Shown here piece after piece: positions 9,069 through 18,062 of a stretch of 64,000 nucleotides of DNA (its first letter is position 1; each line of letters opens with the position of its first letter). Under the pieces are notes generated by a model. The model did no database searches and was not told where the DNA came from. It saw only the letters and a program-made list of their open reading frames with translations. Source of the stretch: Thiohalomonas sp963783235 (GTDB lineage Bacteria; Pseudomonadota; Gammaproteobacteria; Thiohalomonadales; Thiohalomonadaceae); assembly GCA_963783235.1 (NCBI GenBank), contig CAWAMN010000002.1, forward strand, positions 1,240,001 to 1,304,000, in the 5' to 3' direction. Both the position numbers and the translations under genes were made by a program.

Positions 9069-10442
9069 ATGAAAATCATAATCCTGGGCGCCGGGCAGGT
9101 GGGTTCGTCACTGGCGAACAACCTGGCCAGCGAGGCCAACGATATCACCGTCATCGACGTCGACGGCAAGCGCCTGCAGGGCCTGCAGGATCGCCTCGAC
9201 CTGCGCACCGTTGCGGGCCGGGGCTCGCACCCCGAAGTGCTGCGGCGCGCCGGGGCCGAGGATGCGGACATGATCATCGCGGTCACCAACTCCGATGAGA
9301 CGAACATGGTGGCGTGCCAGGTGGCCTACACCCTGTTTCATACCCCCACCAAGATCGCCCGTGTCCGCTCCCAGCAGTACCTTCAGAACCCGGAATTATT
9401 CACGCCCGAGGCCATTCCGGTCGATGTGCTGATCAGTCCCGAGCAGCTCGTCACCAACTATGTGGCTCAGCTGATTGCGCATCCCGGTGCATTGCAGGTG
9501 CTCGGCTTCGCCGAGAACAAGGTACAGCTCGTGGGCGTCAAGGCCTACTATGGCGGACCACTGGTGGGTCATGAGCTGCGCACCCTTCGCGACCACATGC
9601 CGGGGGTGCAGACCCGGGTTGCCGCCATTTATCGCCGTGACCGGGCCATCATCCCCGAAGGCTCGACCGTGATCGAAGCGGACGACGAGGTCTTCTTCAT
9701 CGCCGCCAGCAAGGACATTCGCGCGGTGATGAGCGAATTGCGCCGACTGGAGAAGCCGGTCAAACGCATCATGATTGCCGGTGGCGGCAACATCGGCAAA
9801 CGCCTCGCCATGGCCCTGGAAAACAAATATCAGGTCAAACTGATTGACCACAATCTGGCCCGCACACGGGAGATCTCCGAGACCCTCGACAAGAGCATCG
9901 TGCTTTACGGCGACGCGGCCGATGAAGAACTGCTCCTCGAAGAAAACATCGAGGAGACGGACGTCTTCTGCGCCATGACCAACGATGACGAGGCGAATAT
10001 CCTCGCAGCGATGCTCGCCAAGCGCCTCGGCGCGCGCAAGGTCATGGCCCTGATCAACCGCGCCGCCTATGTCGATCTGGTGGAGAGCGGCGATATCGAC
10101 ATCGCCATCTCCCCTCAGCAGGCGACCATCGGTTCCCTGCTCGCCCACGTACGCCGGGGCGATGTGGCGATGGTGCACTCCCTTCGCCGTGGTGCCGCCG
10201 AGGCCATCGAGGCCGTTGCCCACGGCGACAGGCATTCCTCAAAGGTCGTGGGCCGGGCCATCGAAGAGATCCGGCTGCCGCACGGTACCACCATCGGCGC
10301 TGTCGTACGGGGCGACGAAGTGGTGGTCGCCCACCATGACACCGTCATCGAATCGGAAGATCATGTCATTCTTTTCGTGGTGGACAAACGGCGCATTCCC
10401 GAGGTGGAGCAGATGTTCCAGGTGGGAATAACATTCCTATGA
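9069..10442 (+). CDS. trkA: Trk potassium uptake regulatory protein TrkA
   Basis: Cytoplasmic NAD(H)-binding gating subunit of the Trk potassium uptake system. At 457 residues from the ATG at 9069 it has the normal two-fold layout: RCK domain 1 with ILGAGQVGSSLA and RCK domain 2 with IAGGGNIGKRLA (about 235), each followed by a TrkA-C region. A frame extending 45 bases upstream would add residues unlike TrkA, so the internal ATG is preferred. trkH lies just downstream, giving the complete pair. Confidence 0.97.
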   Translation: MKIIILGAGQVGSSLANNLASEANDITVIDVDGKRLQGLQDRLDLRTVAGRGSHPEVLRRAGAEDADMIIAVTNSDETNMVACQVAYTLFHTPTKIARVRSQQYLQNPELFTPEAIPVDVLISPEQLVTNYVAQLIAHPGALQVLGFAENKVQLVGVKAYYGGPLVGHELRTLRDHMPGVQTRVAAIYRRDRAIIPEGSTVIEADDEVFFIAASKDIRAVMSELRRLEKPVKRIMIAGGGNIGKRLAMALENKYQVKLIDHNLARTREISETLDKSIVLYGDAADEELLLEENIEETDVFCAMTNDDEANILAAMLAKRLGARKVMALINRAAYVDLVESGDIDIAISPQQATIGSLLAHVRRGDVAMVHSLRRGAAEAIEAVAHGDRHSSKVVGRAIEEIRLPHGTTIGAVVRGDEVVVAHHDTVIESEDHVILFVVDKRRIPEVEQMFQVGITFL

Positions 10443-10551
10443 GATACGGAATAAAACAGACGAGATTCGAGGGTTGCTTTCGGGCACCCGGAACGGAGAT
10501 GCCATACCCGAACACTGGGATCCCGTATCTCGCAGCTCGTATCTGATTGTC

Positions 10552-12006
10552 ATGCAATTCACCGTCGTACAGCGCATCCTGGGTCTTCTGCTGGCCCTCT
10601 TCTCCACCACCATGCTGCCGCCGGTGGGGGTTTCGCTGCTTTTTGGCGACGGATTTTACGACTCCTTCCTTTTCGCCTTCGCTCTCACCCTGACCACGGG
10701 CGTTGTGCTGTGGCTGCCGGTCCGCAGGATCCGGCGTGATCTGCGGTTGCGTGACGGCTTCCTGGTGGTCGTACTGTTCTGGAGCGTTCTGGGTGTATTC
10801 GGCGCCCTCCCGTTTGCGGTGGGTGCAGAACCCAACCTTTCGGTGACCGACGCGGTGTTCGAATCCATCTCCGGGCTCACCACCACCGGGGCCACAGTGA
10901 TTACCGGAATCGACGGCCTGCCCCCGTCCCTTCTCTATTACCGCCAACAGCTGCAGTGGCTCGGCGGCATGGGCATCATCGTGCTGGCCGTGGCGATCCT
11001 GCCGATGCTCGGCGTCGGCGGCATGCAGCTCTACCGGGCCGAAACACCGGGCCCCATGAAGGACAATAAACTCACGCCGCGCATCACCGAAACCGCCAAG
11101 GCCCTCTGGTACATCTACCTGGGGCTGACCGTAGCCTGTGTTCTCTCCTACTGGGTGGCGGGCATGGGGCTTTTCGATGCTGTCGGCCACGCCTTCTCAA
11201 CCGTGGCGATCGGCGGCTTCTCCACCCACGATGCCAGCATGGGATTCTTCCAGGAGAAACCGCTCATCGAGGTTGTCGCCATCATCTTCATGCTGGCTTC
11301 CGGGGTGAACTTCGCCCTGCACTTCCTTGCCTGGCGCTCACTGAACCTGCGCCCCTATTTCCAGGACGCGGAGTTTCGGACCTATGTCGTCGTACTCGCC
11401 ACCCTGGCCCTGATCACCTCCGCCTACCTCTATTTGGAGGCGGTATTTCCGCGGGCTTCCGAGGCGGTGCTGCACGGCATCTTCCAGGCCGTCTCCATCG
11501 GCACGACAACCGGCTTTACCTCCGCCGCCTACCATGACTGGCCCGGCTTCTTACCAGTAGCGCTGCTGTTCGCCAGCTTCGTAGGGGGCTGCGCCGGCTC
11601 GACCGGTGGTGGCATGAAGGTGATTCGTTTCCTTTTGCTGATCAAGCAGGGCCTGCGCGAAATCCTTCGCCTCATCCACCCCAACGCCGTGATTACCATC
11701 AAGATCGGCGGCAAACCCCTGCCCAATCGGGTGGTGGATTCCGTCTGGGGTTTCTTCGCCACCTATGTGGCCATTTTCACCATCCTGCTGCTGCTGCTGA
11801 TGGCAACGGGAATGGATCAAATCACCGCCTTTTCCGCCGTGGCCGCCAGCATGAACAATCTGGGCCCCGGCCTCGGCGATGTCGCCGCCCACTATGGCGC
11901 CGTCAGCGACTTCGCCAAGTGGCTGCTTTGCTTCGCCATGCTCCTGGGACGGCTGGAAATCTTTACCCTGCTTGTACTGCTTACACCCGCCTTCTGGCGA
12001 AAATGA
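10552..12006 (+). CDS. trkH: Trk potassium uptake membrane protein TrkH
   Basis: Inner-membrane potassium-conducting subunit. It is 484 residues from the ATG at 10552 (MQFTVVQRILGLLL). The frame opens further upstream, but that extension is hydrophilic and unlike TrkH. Four pore repeats are recognisable by conserved glycines, for example SGLTTTGATV, VAIGGFSTHD, IGTTTGFTSA and NNLGPGLGD. About ten to twelve membrane helices. Coupled with trkA. Confidence 0.97.
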   Translation: MQFTVVQRILGLLLALFSTTMLPPVGVSLLFGDGFYDSFLFAFALTLTTGVVLWLPVRRIRRDLRLRDGFLVVVLFWSVLGVFGALPFAVGAEPNLSVTDAVFESISGLTTTGATVITGIDGLPPSLLYYRQQLQWLGGMGIIVLAVAILPMLGVGGMQLYRAETPGPMKDNKLTPRITETAKALWYIYLGLTVACVLSYWVAGMGLFDAVGHAFSTVAIGGFSTHDASMGFFQEKPLIEVVAIIFMLASGVNFALHFLAWRSLNLRPYFQDAEFRTYVVVLATLALITSAYLYLEAVFPRASEAVLHGIFQAVSIGTTTGFTSAAYHDWPGFLPVALLFASFVGGCAGSTGGGMKVIRFLLLIKQGLREILRLIHPNAVITIKIGGKPLPNRVVDSVWGFFATYVAIFTILLLLLMATGMDQITAFSAVAASMNNLGPGLGDVAAHYGAVSDFAKWLLCFAMLLGRLEIFTLLVLLTPAFWRK

Positions 12007-12148
12007 TCGGAACACCAAAGGGGCGTGGTCACATCGCGGCAGTAGTGCTGCGGAGTGCCTCCCCGACAAGCGCGGCCTTTTGTCGCCCCTTGCAAAAGTC
12101 CCCGGCTTTCCCCATACACACCATTGTGTCTCAGTAATTCAGATCATC

Positions 12149-12736
12149 ATGTCCGAAGACCCCCGCGCCAAATGGAATGCCCGCTATCGGGATGCCGAGG
12201 CGACCACCGCCGGCCCCGCCCGTGTGTTGGGCGATTTCGCCTACCTGCTGCCGGCGAAGGGAGAAGCCCTGGATCTGGCGTGCGGGTTGGGTGGAAACGC
12301 ACGATTTCTCGCCCAAAACGGTCTCCGCGTCTGCGCCTGGGACCTCTCGTCCGTCGCGATCGAGCGCTTGCAGGCGAGTACGACCGATCCCCACCTCCAT
12401 GCGGAAATCCGGGATGTAGTGAACGAACCGCCTCCGGCGGAGCGCTTCGACGTCATCGTGGTCAGCCGCTATCTGGAGCGCTCGTTGGCGCCGCGCCTGA
12501 TAGCGGCCCTGAAGCCCGGCGGTCTGCTGTTTTATCAGACTTTCACACGGGAACGGGTGAGCGATGCCGGCCCGGGCCGGGACGCCTTTCGACTGGCACC
12601 CAACGAATTGCTGAGACTGTTCGCGGATCTTCGAGTGGTCGCCTATCGGGAAGAGGGCCGCCTGGGGCATCTGGACCGGGGCTTTCGTGACGAGGCCATG
12701 CTGGTCGCCCTGAAGCCGCCCCGCGACGGATGCTAG
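12149..12736 (+). CDS. Class I SAM-dependent methyltransferase
   Basis: A 195-residue methyltransferase of the TehB/UbiE-like type. Motif I is ALDLACGLGGNARFLA (about 44-59), followed by VCAWDLSSVAIERL with the acidic ribose contact, then FDVIVVSRYLE and LKPGGLLFYQTFT. Substrate not identifiable. The frame opens upstream inside trkH but the ATG at 12149 begins MSEDPRAKWNARY, a typical start of this family. Confidence 0.88.
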   Translation: MSEDPRAKWNARYRDAEATTAGPARVLGDFAYLLPAKGEALDLACGLGGNARFLAQNGLRVCAWDLSSVAIERLQASTTDPHLHAEIRDVVNEPPPAERFDVIVVSRYLERSLAPRLIAALKPGGLLFYQTFTRERVSDAGPGRDAFRLAPNELLRLFADLRVVAYREEGRLGHLDRGFRDEAMLVALKPPRDGC

Positions 12737-12774
12737 GATCTCGGTTTACATAAGCAATCGAGAGGACGATCACA

Positions 12775-13104
12775 ATGTCATTGGTTATCGAGAACCTCGA
12801 ACGCATGCTCGCAAACGGTCAGGAGAGTCCGATGCTTCGGTTTGGCCTCGGTAAGGCCTACCTGACCGGCAAAGAGTTCGATAGCGCCGCCGAACACCTG
12901 GAGAAGGCGGTTCAACTGGACCCCGAGTATTCAGCCGCCTGGAAACTCCTCGGCCGCGCCTATATGCAATCGGATCGCACCGAAGAAGCGACGCGAAGCT
13001 TCACTCAGGGCATCAGGGTGGCCGAAGCGAAGGGGGATGTTCAGGCGGCCAGGGAAATGGGCGTATTCCTGAAGCGCCTCGACAAGACCTCCGAGGCGAG
13101 TTGA
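12775..13104 (+). CDS. Small tetratricopeptide-repeat protein
   Basis: A 109-residue protein consisting of about two and a half TPR units, e.g. MLRFGLGKAYLTGKEFDSAA and AWKLLGRAYMQSDRTEEATR, probably a cytoplasmic protein-interaction module. No signal peptide. A GAGAGGA ribosome-binding sequence precedes the ATG. It follows the methyltransferase gene by 38 bases and ends before a clear terminator, so the two may be one transcription unit. Confidence 0.85.
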   Translation: MSLVIENLERMLANGQESPMLRFGLGKAYLTGKEFDSAAEHLEKAVQLDPEYSAAWKLLGRAYMQSDRTEEATRSFTQGIRVAEAKGDVQAAREMGVFLKRLDKTSEAS

Positions 13105-13134
13105 TCCAACCACGGCACGCTCTTGATACCTTCA

Positions 13135-13157
13135 GGGCCGGAATCTACCGGCCCTTT
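13135..13157 (+). terminator. Intrinsic terminator after the TPR gene
   Basis: Perfect 7-bp stem GGGCCGG / CCGGCCC with loop AATCTA followed by TTT, 30 bases after the TPR stop codon. Confidence 0.75.
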
Positions 13158-13581
13158 GCTCACTGAGCACACGACGACTCCCCGAACCGGTTGACAAAGT
13201 GTTCACCCGTGAATGCGCAACAAAGTCCCTTCGATACGCAAAATCCTTCTGGCGCTGAAAGGATCATCGTCTAACCTGACTCTGAGCTTGGGCCGCAAAA
13301 ACCGGGATTCGGCTTATGCCCGCCCGGCAAAAGGCCTCCGCACCACTGCCCCGCCTTTTCGAATCTTGCAGCAAAGTGTCCAATCCCTGTCATTGACCTT
13401 GCGCTTTTGATCGCGATGGCGTGGCCACCAGGTCGTTTCGTGGCTTGGGTGCCTGAGCGGTGCCAAACACAGCAGCACGGGTGCGGGTAGGTCCGTGCGC
13501 CAAAAGCTTTCGATGGCGCAAGTCACGACAAGATCCATCGAGCAACTTGATCATGGCGGATCATCGACCACAATTCGTTAG
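13158..13581. other. Non-coding stretch before the SCP-2 gene
   Basis: No credible gene. A perfect TTGACA hexamer at 13191-13196 looks like a -35 box, but the region 17 bases on (TGCGCA) is a poor -10. Open frames here lack family resemblance. A hairpin with a T-run follows at 13582, so a small transcript could be made, but this is only a possibility. Confidence 0.3.
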
Positions 13582-13610
13582 GCCCCTTTGCAACCGGGGG
13601 CAGGTTTTTT
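13582..13610 (+). terminator. Terminator-like hairpin 30 bases upstream of the SCP-2 start
   Basis: GCCCC / GGGGC stem followed after three bases by TTTTTT. It stands between any upstream promoter and the SCP-2 gene at 13640, so it is either the end of a short upstream transcript or an attenuator. Confidence 0.5.
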
Positions 13611-13639
13611 GGCAGAAAATCAGAAAAGGGAATTGCAAC

Positions 13640-14035
13640 ATGAGCCAACTTTTTTCCGAAGAGTGGATGAAGGCGTTTCAAAACGCATGGAATGAGGAGC
13701 CGGATCTTTCGGCCGAATTGGAAAAGATCGGTTTTTCCTCGGTAATCGGTTATGGGTTTACGGGTGATGAGGAGCCAGTTGGCATTCTGAAGGTTGAGAA
13801 TGGCAGGGCGGTTGCCGCCGGACGGTATGAGGGAGAGCCTCTCAACTGGGACTTGCGCGCCAATGCGGACAACTGGAAGAAGTGGATTGACAAGGGGATC
13901 GGTATGGCCGGCTTGGGAATGGCCTACACCACCGGCAAATTGAAATTCACAACCGGCGACTACAAGGCCATGCTAAAGGATCCCCGCATGGCGGGACCGT
14001 TCGTCAAAAGTTTCGGTGTAATGAACCGAGTGTGA
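13640..14035 (+). CDS. SCP-2 sterol-transfer family protein
   Basis: A 131-residue cytoplasmic protein resembling SCP-2 lipid-binding domains, with the characteristic LKFTTGDYKAMLKDPRMAGPFVKSFG ending. No enzymatic residues are expected in this fold, which binds hydrophobic ligands. The ATG at 13640 is preceded by AAAAGGGAA. A strong terminator follows immediately, so it is probably monocistronic. Confidence 0.8.
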   Translation: MSQLFSEEWMKAFQNAWNEEPDLSAELEKIGFSSVIGYGFTGDEEPVGILKVENGRAVAAGRYEGEPLNWDLRANADNWKKWIDKGIGMAGLGMAYTTGKLKFTTGDYKAMLKDPRMAGPFVKSFGVMNRV

Positions 14036-14040
14036 CCGTG

Positions 14041-14080
14041 GTGAGCGGGCCGATTTCGGCCCGCTCACACGTGCTCTTTG
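14041..14080 (+). terminator. Strong terminator hairpin after the SCP-2 gene
   Basis: Perfect 13-bp stem at 14041-14053 / 14056-14068 (GTGAGCGGGCCGA and complement) with a two-base loop, followed by a T-rich tail. Lies 5 bases after the stop. Confidence 0.85.
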
Positions 14081-14166
14081 TTTTTAGCTTTCGCATCGCT
14101 CTACAGTTGCGGCGGCTTGCGATACCGGCTCCATGTCCGACAGGATGTCTGCTTTTCTTCACGGTA

Positions 14167-14475
14167 TTAAGAGGCGGTCTGTGTGGACCCATGGAACTGA
14201 GCTAGCAGACGGTTAAGGCGACACCCGATGTCGTCCAACACCCGCACGATGCCCGCCTGCAGATCCTCTTCCTCCCACGACTGAACCTGCCTCCGCCGAA
14301 GCCGGAGCAAGCGGTTTTGGGCGGCATCCCGTCTCTCCTTCAATTCCTGGACGTCGCGAAAACACCGCCCGCAGGTCAATGCTCCCGATCGCTCCAGCTC
14401 CACTTCCAGTTCATCGATCCGATGTTCCCAGTCGCGAAGTTGATTTTCGAGCCTTTGAATGGCTTTTTCATGCAT
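14167..14475 (-). CDS. Small coiled-coil protein of unknown function
   Basis: A 102-residue, highly charged protein with heptad patterning throughout (KAIQRLENQLRDWEHRIDEL and DVQELKERRDAAQNRLLRL), plus one CxxC pair (TCGRC). No family recognised. Length, charge pattern and absence of a competing gene argue for a real protein, but the evidence is compositional only. Confidence 0.6.
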   Translation of the reverse strand: MHEKAIQRLENQLRDWEHRIDELEVELERSGALTCGRCFRDVQELKERRDAAQNRLLRLRRRQVQSWEEEDLQAGIVRVLDDIGCRLNRLLAQFHGSTQTAS

Positions 14476-14735
14476 TGGTGATTAACCCCATCCTTAGTCG
14501 CTACCCACTTCAGTATAGGAGGGGTAGAGAGGATTCGCCGGGGGCACCTTCGGTTTTTGAAAAGGTGGAGCATTCGAGCCCACGCTGAACGCCAATCTGT
14601 TGCTAAAAGGCGGTGGATGATGATGAGCATACCGGCGGCTTGCTCGAACCGAGCGACGGTTGTGCCAACCAGGGATGCTCCTTTCTTCCGAAAACGCCAA
14701 CGGGAGGGGCGATGCTGATCGACGGTCGCCTCAGA
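14476..14735. other. Intergenic stretch left of the miniature element
   Basis: With the element at 14736-14823 this makes a 350-base gap between two minus-strand genes. Several frames are open but none has recognisable protein features. The coiled-coil gene promoter is presumably here. Confidence 0.4.
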
Positions 14736-14823
14736 GCTGTTTCGAAAGGTCACCCTTGATTCCTTCTCCCTCTCAGGGAAAAGGGTAGGATGAGGGGAGT
14801 AATGAACGCCATTTCGGGACAGC
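14736..14823. mobile_element. Miniature inverted-repeat element, GCTGTyCCGAAA family, copy 1
   Basis: An 88-base element whose ends, GCTGTTTCGAAA and (reverse complement of the right end) GCTGTCCCGAAA, form an imperfect terminal inverted repeat. The interior carries CCTTCTCCCTCTCAGGGA and GGATGAGGGG. The right end abuts TA and the stop codon of the acyltransferase gene. It is about 80-90% identical to copy 2 at 26953. No coding capacity. Confidence 0.8.
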
Positions 14824-14825
14824 TA

Positions 14826-16061
14826 TTAATGTTCGGAATCGGTTGTTCCTGGTTTTCGGCTTCTTCGAGCCTGAGCACAGCTTTTCAAAAACCGATAAAG
14901 CTGCCGAACGCGATCCTCGGTTAGAAGTTTCAGGTTACGTCTGCGAAAGATCACCGTGTCCAGTGTATTGAGTGAGTTGGACAATGAACTCTTATACTGG
15001 GAAGCGCCGCCGAGAAAGTCATAAGCCCTGGCGCCCTGGTTAAGATTCCATTCAATGGCAAGAAAGTGACTGATCTCCCCGGGACGCGTTCGATTGTCCC
15101 GGTAGTTGAAACCGGATTGAATCATATAGACCCACCCGTCTCTGACGAGACTGTAGATGTAGCCCAAAAGCAGGTCTCCGGCCGCTATCTCCAGGATTTG
15201 TACGCGGCCGCGATCAAACCCGCTCTCGATGAGTTCGCGGTGAAAGTCCCGCGCATCCTGTTCAGCAAAGGCTCCCGGTTGGCCTTTTTTGTTCCAATAG
15301 TCCTGGTGTAGCTTCATCAGGTTCTGAAAAAACTGCTGCGCCTGTCGTTCCGACGAGGCGGGCCTGACGGCGGGTGCTCCATACGCTTGAAATTGCCGCA
15401 GACCACGGCGTATTTGCGCACGACGGTTTCGGCTAAGTGTCTGAATAAAGCTTCGCCGGGCGTGGCGAATAGCTTCCAGGTCCGCGAATGGCGCACTGAT
15501 CGAATCGACCGTAAGCTGCTCAAGCCCCAGCTCCTGCAAGGTGTGCTTCGATATCTCGACGGAAGAGCTGTGGCCGATTCTTCGAATAACCAGCTCTTCC
15601 CACGGGCGGGACCATGAGGCGAGTTCCCGAAGGACGGTTTCCCAGACTTGCGCCTCGGCACCGACCCGCGCCAGGAATCCGTTGTACTCGATGCAGAAGT
15701 CGAGGCCTTCGGGGCCACTTTCGTTGAGATACAACCTGCGGACAGGAAGAAGGCGTCGTTTGGTTTGGGTCCGCCGCGAAAAAATGGCTAATCCGGCAAG
15801 CTCATTGCCAGTGAACACACGACACAGCCATATGTCCTCGGATTCGATGGCTCTCCTCAGCCATGGCCCCATCCAATGCCACGACTGGAAAGCCGATGGC
15901 CGCGAATGCGGTTCCAGGGCTTGCCAGTGGTCGGCGACTGCGTCGACATCGAAAACCTTTTCAAGTGTCGCGGCTCTACGCGTACTCAGGTACGGGCGGG
16001 CCTCTGCAAACAGAAATTCCGTGCGATAGTCTGGAGCGGTACCCATTACGGCGAGCGTCAT
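14826..16061 (-). CDS. GNAT/CelD-like acyltransferase
   Basis: A 411-residue protein of the CelD/BcsL (Acetyltransf_6, FemAB-like) type. The N-terminal half has WQALEPHSRPSAFQSWHWMGPWL, typical of the family. The C-terminal GNAT-like half (about 200-370) has SRNRRAQIRRGLRQF, LHQDYWNKKGQPGAF and FLGGASQYKSSLSN. Such enzymes acylate polysaccharide or cell-surface precursors; the substrate here is unknown and there is no neighbouring polysaccharide operon. Its stop codon touches the miniature element, so its 3' untranslated region has been replaced. Confidence 0.85.
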   Translation of the reverse strand: MTLAVMGTAPDYRTEFLFAEARPYLSTRRAATLEKVFDVDAVADHWQALEPHSRPSAFQSWHWMGPWLRRAIESEDIWLCRVFTGNELAGLAIFSRRTQTKRRLLPVRRLYLNESGPEGLDFCIEYNGFLARVGAEAQVWETVLRELASWSRPWEELVIRRIGHSSSVEISKHTLQELGLEQLTVDSISAPFADLEAIRHARRSFIQTLSRNRRAQIRRGLRQFQAYGAPAVRPASSERQAQQFFQNLMKLHQDYWNKKGQPGAFAEQDARDFHRELIESGFDRGRVQILEIAAGDLLLGYIYSLVRDGWVYMIQSGFNYRDNRTRPGEISHFLAIEWNLNQGARAYDFLGGASQYKSSLSNSLNTLDTVIFRRRNLKLLTEDRVRQLYRFLKSCAQARRSRKPGTTDSEH

Positions 16062-16250
16062 TCCATGCTGGTTTGTTCAAGAAGAGGATAGCCGAAGGAT
16101 AAATACATGCCGCCCGCTAGAATCGTCGTGAAAGGTCTTTCCGGATAGTCGCTGGAGCCGACCGTCTCTCTTCACCTGCTCAAGCTGCCTGGTTTATGAT
16201 GGAAAGAAGCGCATTCCCTGACCCTCAATACAGCGAGAAGTCCACGCATT

Positions 16251-16544
16251 ATGGAAGTTATTCTCTGGGTGACAATCGGCGCGGGGCTCCTGGCCGTCGC
16301 ATTCCTTACGCGCCACAACAGGGCGCTCAAGAGAGCGACGAAGGAGAAGGAGGAGGCCGCTCATGCGCTGCCGGAACATCAAGTGCAATGCTTCTCCTGC
16401 GGAATGATCGTAACGAAGGAGAAGGCGCTGGAGAAAAAGGGCCGGTACTTCTGCGGCGTGAAGCGCAATGATCGCAACGGCAACCCCGTCAGGCGAGCAG
16501 AGAGTAAGCGGCCCGAGCCAGGAACAGGCAGGGATGATCCCTGA
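16251..16544 (+). CDS. PP0621-like small membrane protein with Cys motif
   Basis: A 97-residue protein with an N-terminal membrane helix (about 3-20), a charged linker, then QCFSCGMIVTKEKALEKKGRYFC, a CxxC...C arrangement like the zinc-ribbon-type end of PP0621-family proteins. Function unknown. The tail after about residue 70 is longer and more polar than I would expect, so the 3' end may have drifted. Confidence 0.65.
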   Translation: MEVILWVTIGAGLLAVAFLTRHNRALKRATKEKEEAAHALPEHQVQCFSCGMIVTKEKALEKKGRYFCGVKRNDRNGNPVRRAESKRPEPGTGRDDP

Positions 16545-16635
16545 CGCCTAATCCGGTGACCGCTCTCGGGAAGTCGCCCCACCGGCTGAGGCGTCGCTTG
16601 GGAGGCTTTAATGTGCTCACTCGGGCACGGTCGGT

Positions 16636-16869
16636 TCAGGCCAACCAGCCCTCGATGGTCTTGCGGTCGGGCACCCCGCCGGCGTGCACCACACTGCCGT
16701 CAATCACGACCCCCGGCGTGGACATCACGCCGTAGCCCATGATCCGGCCGATGTCGGTCACCTTCTCCAGCTCGATGGCGGTCCCTTTCTCATCGGCCAC
16801 CTGCTTGATGAGATCGGCGGTGGTCTCACAGTTGCGGCAGCCGCTGCCGAGGACCTTGATGTTCTTCAT
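16636..16869 (-). CDS. Thioredoxin-like redox-active disulfide protein
   Basis: A 77-residue small thioredoxin-fold protein with active-site motif GCRNCETT (about 10-17) and the cis-proline region YGVMSTPGVVIDG. These mini-thioredoxins are commonly encoded beside DUF318/ArsP permeases and ArsR regulators. Last gene of the ars operon, 24 bases after arsM. Probably reduces or binds As(III)-reactive thiols, but this is inferred from context. Confidence 0.9.
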   Translation of the reverse strand: MKNIKVLGSGCRNCETTADLIKQVADEKGTAIELEKVTDIGRIMGYGVMSTPGVVIDGSVVHAGGVPDRKTIEGWLA

Positions 16870-16893
16870 GAGGAAATCTCCTAAAGGTGGGGG

Positions 16894-18003
16894 TTAACAA
16901 CAGGATTGGCCGCCCGCTGTCGGGGAGCAACAGGCATCGCCGGCTTCGCTCACCTTGATGGTAAGCGGCTTGCCCCCGGGCTGCGGCGCGGCCTTTTCGT
17001 CGAAGGCGGCGTCGAGTTTCCGGGCCGCTTCGTCCCGGATGTGCCGGGCGATCTCGACCACCGCATCGGTTTGATGCGGCGGGACCTTCATCTGGCGCAG
17101 CCGGTCGAGCTGGCAAAGACCCATGTCCGGGTGTTTGGCGGCGATGCCGGCGGCGAGGGAGACCATGGAAACGACAGCGCCGTGAAGCGGCGGCTGATCA
17201 TCGCTCTCCTGCACCGTGGGACCGCCAGGCTTGACCGCCTCGATGTTGGCCGACACCACGAAGTCTTCCACACCGCGCCCCGGCGCCCAGTCGCGGATGA
17301 ATTCGCGGCTTTCGTCTTTTGGTGTGATGCTCACCTCCCTGAAGCCGGCGCTTTGGAGCGCCGCCTCCAGTTCGCCAATGAGGGATGCTCCGGCCATGCA
17401 GCCGCTGTAAAGAGCCAGATCGGCGCGGGCCTCTTCCGGCAGTTCGGCCATAGCCACCACGTCGGAGATGGCCAGGCGACCGCCCGGGCGAAGCACGCGG
17501 AAGGCCTCGCGAAATACGCGTCTTTTGTCGATAGCGAGATTGATCACGCAGTTGGAGATGATGACATCCACGCTGGCGTCCGCCACCGGCAGCGCCTCGA
17601 TCTCACCGAGGCGAAACTCCACATTGGACATACCTGCTTTTTCGGCATTGGCGCGCGCCTTCTCCAGCATCGGCGGGGTCATGTCGACGCCGATCACCCG
17701 GCCCCCATCGCCGACCGCGCGGGCGGCCAGGAAACAGTCGAAGCCGGCGCCCGAGCCGAGATCCAGTACGGTCTCCCCGGTGGCCAGAGCGGCGATGGCC
17801 TGCGGGTTGCCGCAGCCGAGCCCGAGGTTGGCCCCCTCGGGGGCGGCGGCCAATTCCCCGGCGGAGTAGCCCAGTCGTTCGCCGGTGATCGCCGGCGGGG
17901 TACTGGGGCAGCAACTGCTCGCGCAGCCGTCGCCCTCGTCGGCAATATGGGCGTAGGTATCGCGCACATGGGCGCGGAGTCGTTCGTTTTTTTGGTCGGA
18001 CAT
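16894..18003 (-). CDS. arsM: Arsenite methyltransferase with extra C-terminal domain
   Basis: Methylates As(III) with SAM. The 369 residues have motif I ETVLDLGSGAGFDCFLAA (about 73-90), acidic GVDMTPPML, and the three cysteines expected in ArsM: the N-terminal CASSCC cluster, ISNCVINLAID and LYSGCMAGA. After the normal end at about residue 270 is an added ~100-residue segment with HGAVVSMVSLAAGIAAKHPD and QTDAVVEIARHIRDEA, resembling the helical carboxymuconolactone-decarboxylase/AhpD fold without its CxxC, ending in Cys pairs (DACCSP, QSCC). ATG at 18003 chosen; the frame stays open upstream into the permease gene but is unrelated there. Confidence 0.92.
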   Translation of the reverse strand: MSDQKNERLRAHVRDTYAHIADEGDGCASSCCPSTPPAITGERLGYSAGELAAAPEGANLGLGCGNPQAIAALATGETVLDLGSGAGFDCFLAARAVGDGGRVIGVDMTPPMLEKARANAEKAGMSNVEFRLGEIEALPVADASVDVIISNCVINLAIDKRRVFREAFRVLRPGGRLAISDVVAMAELPEEARADLALYSGCMAGASLIGELEAALQSAGFREVSITPKDESREFIRDWAPGRGVEDFVVSANIEAVKPGGPTVQESDDQPPLHGAVVSMVSLAAGIAAKHPDMGLCQLDRLRQMKVPPHQTDAVVEIARHIRDEAARKLDAAFDEKAAPQPGGKPLTIKVSEAGDACCSPTAGGQSCC

Positions 18004-18062
18004 GATCCTTCCTCCATCCTTCCCGTCAGAGATCCCGGCACTTTCGCCGGTTCGTTGTGTTT

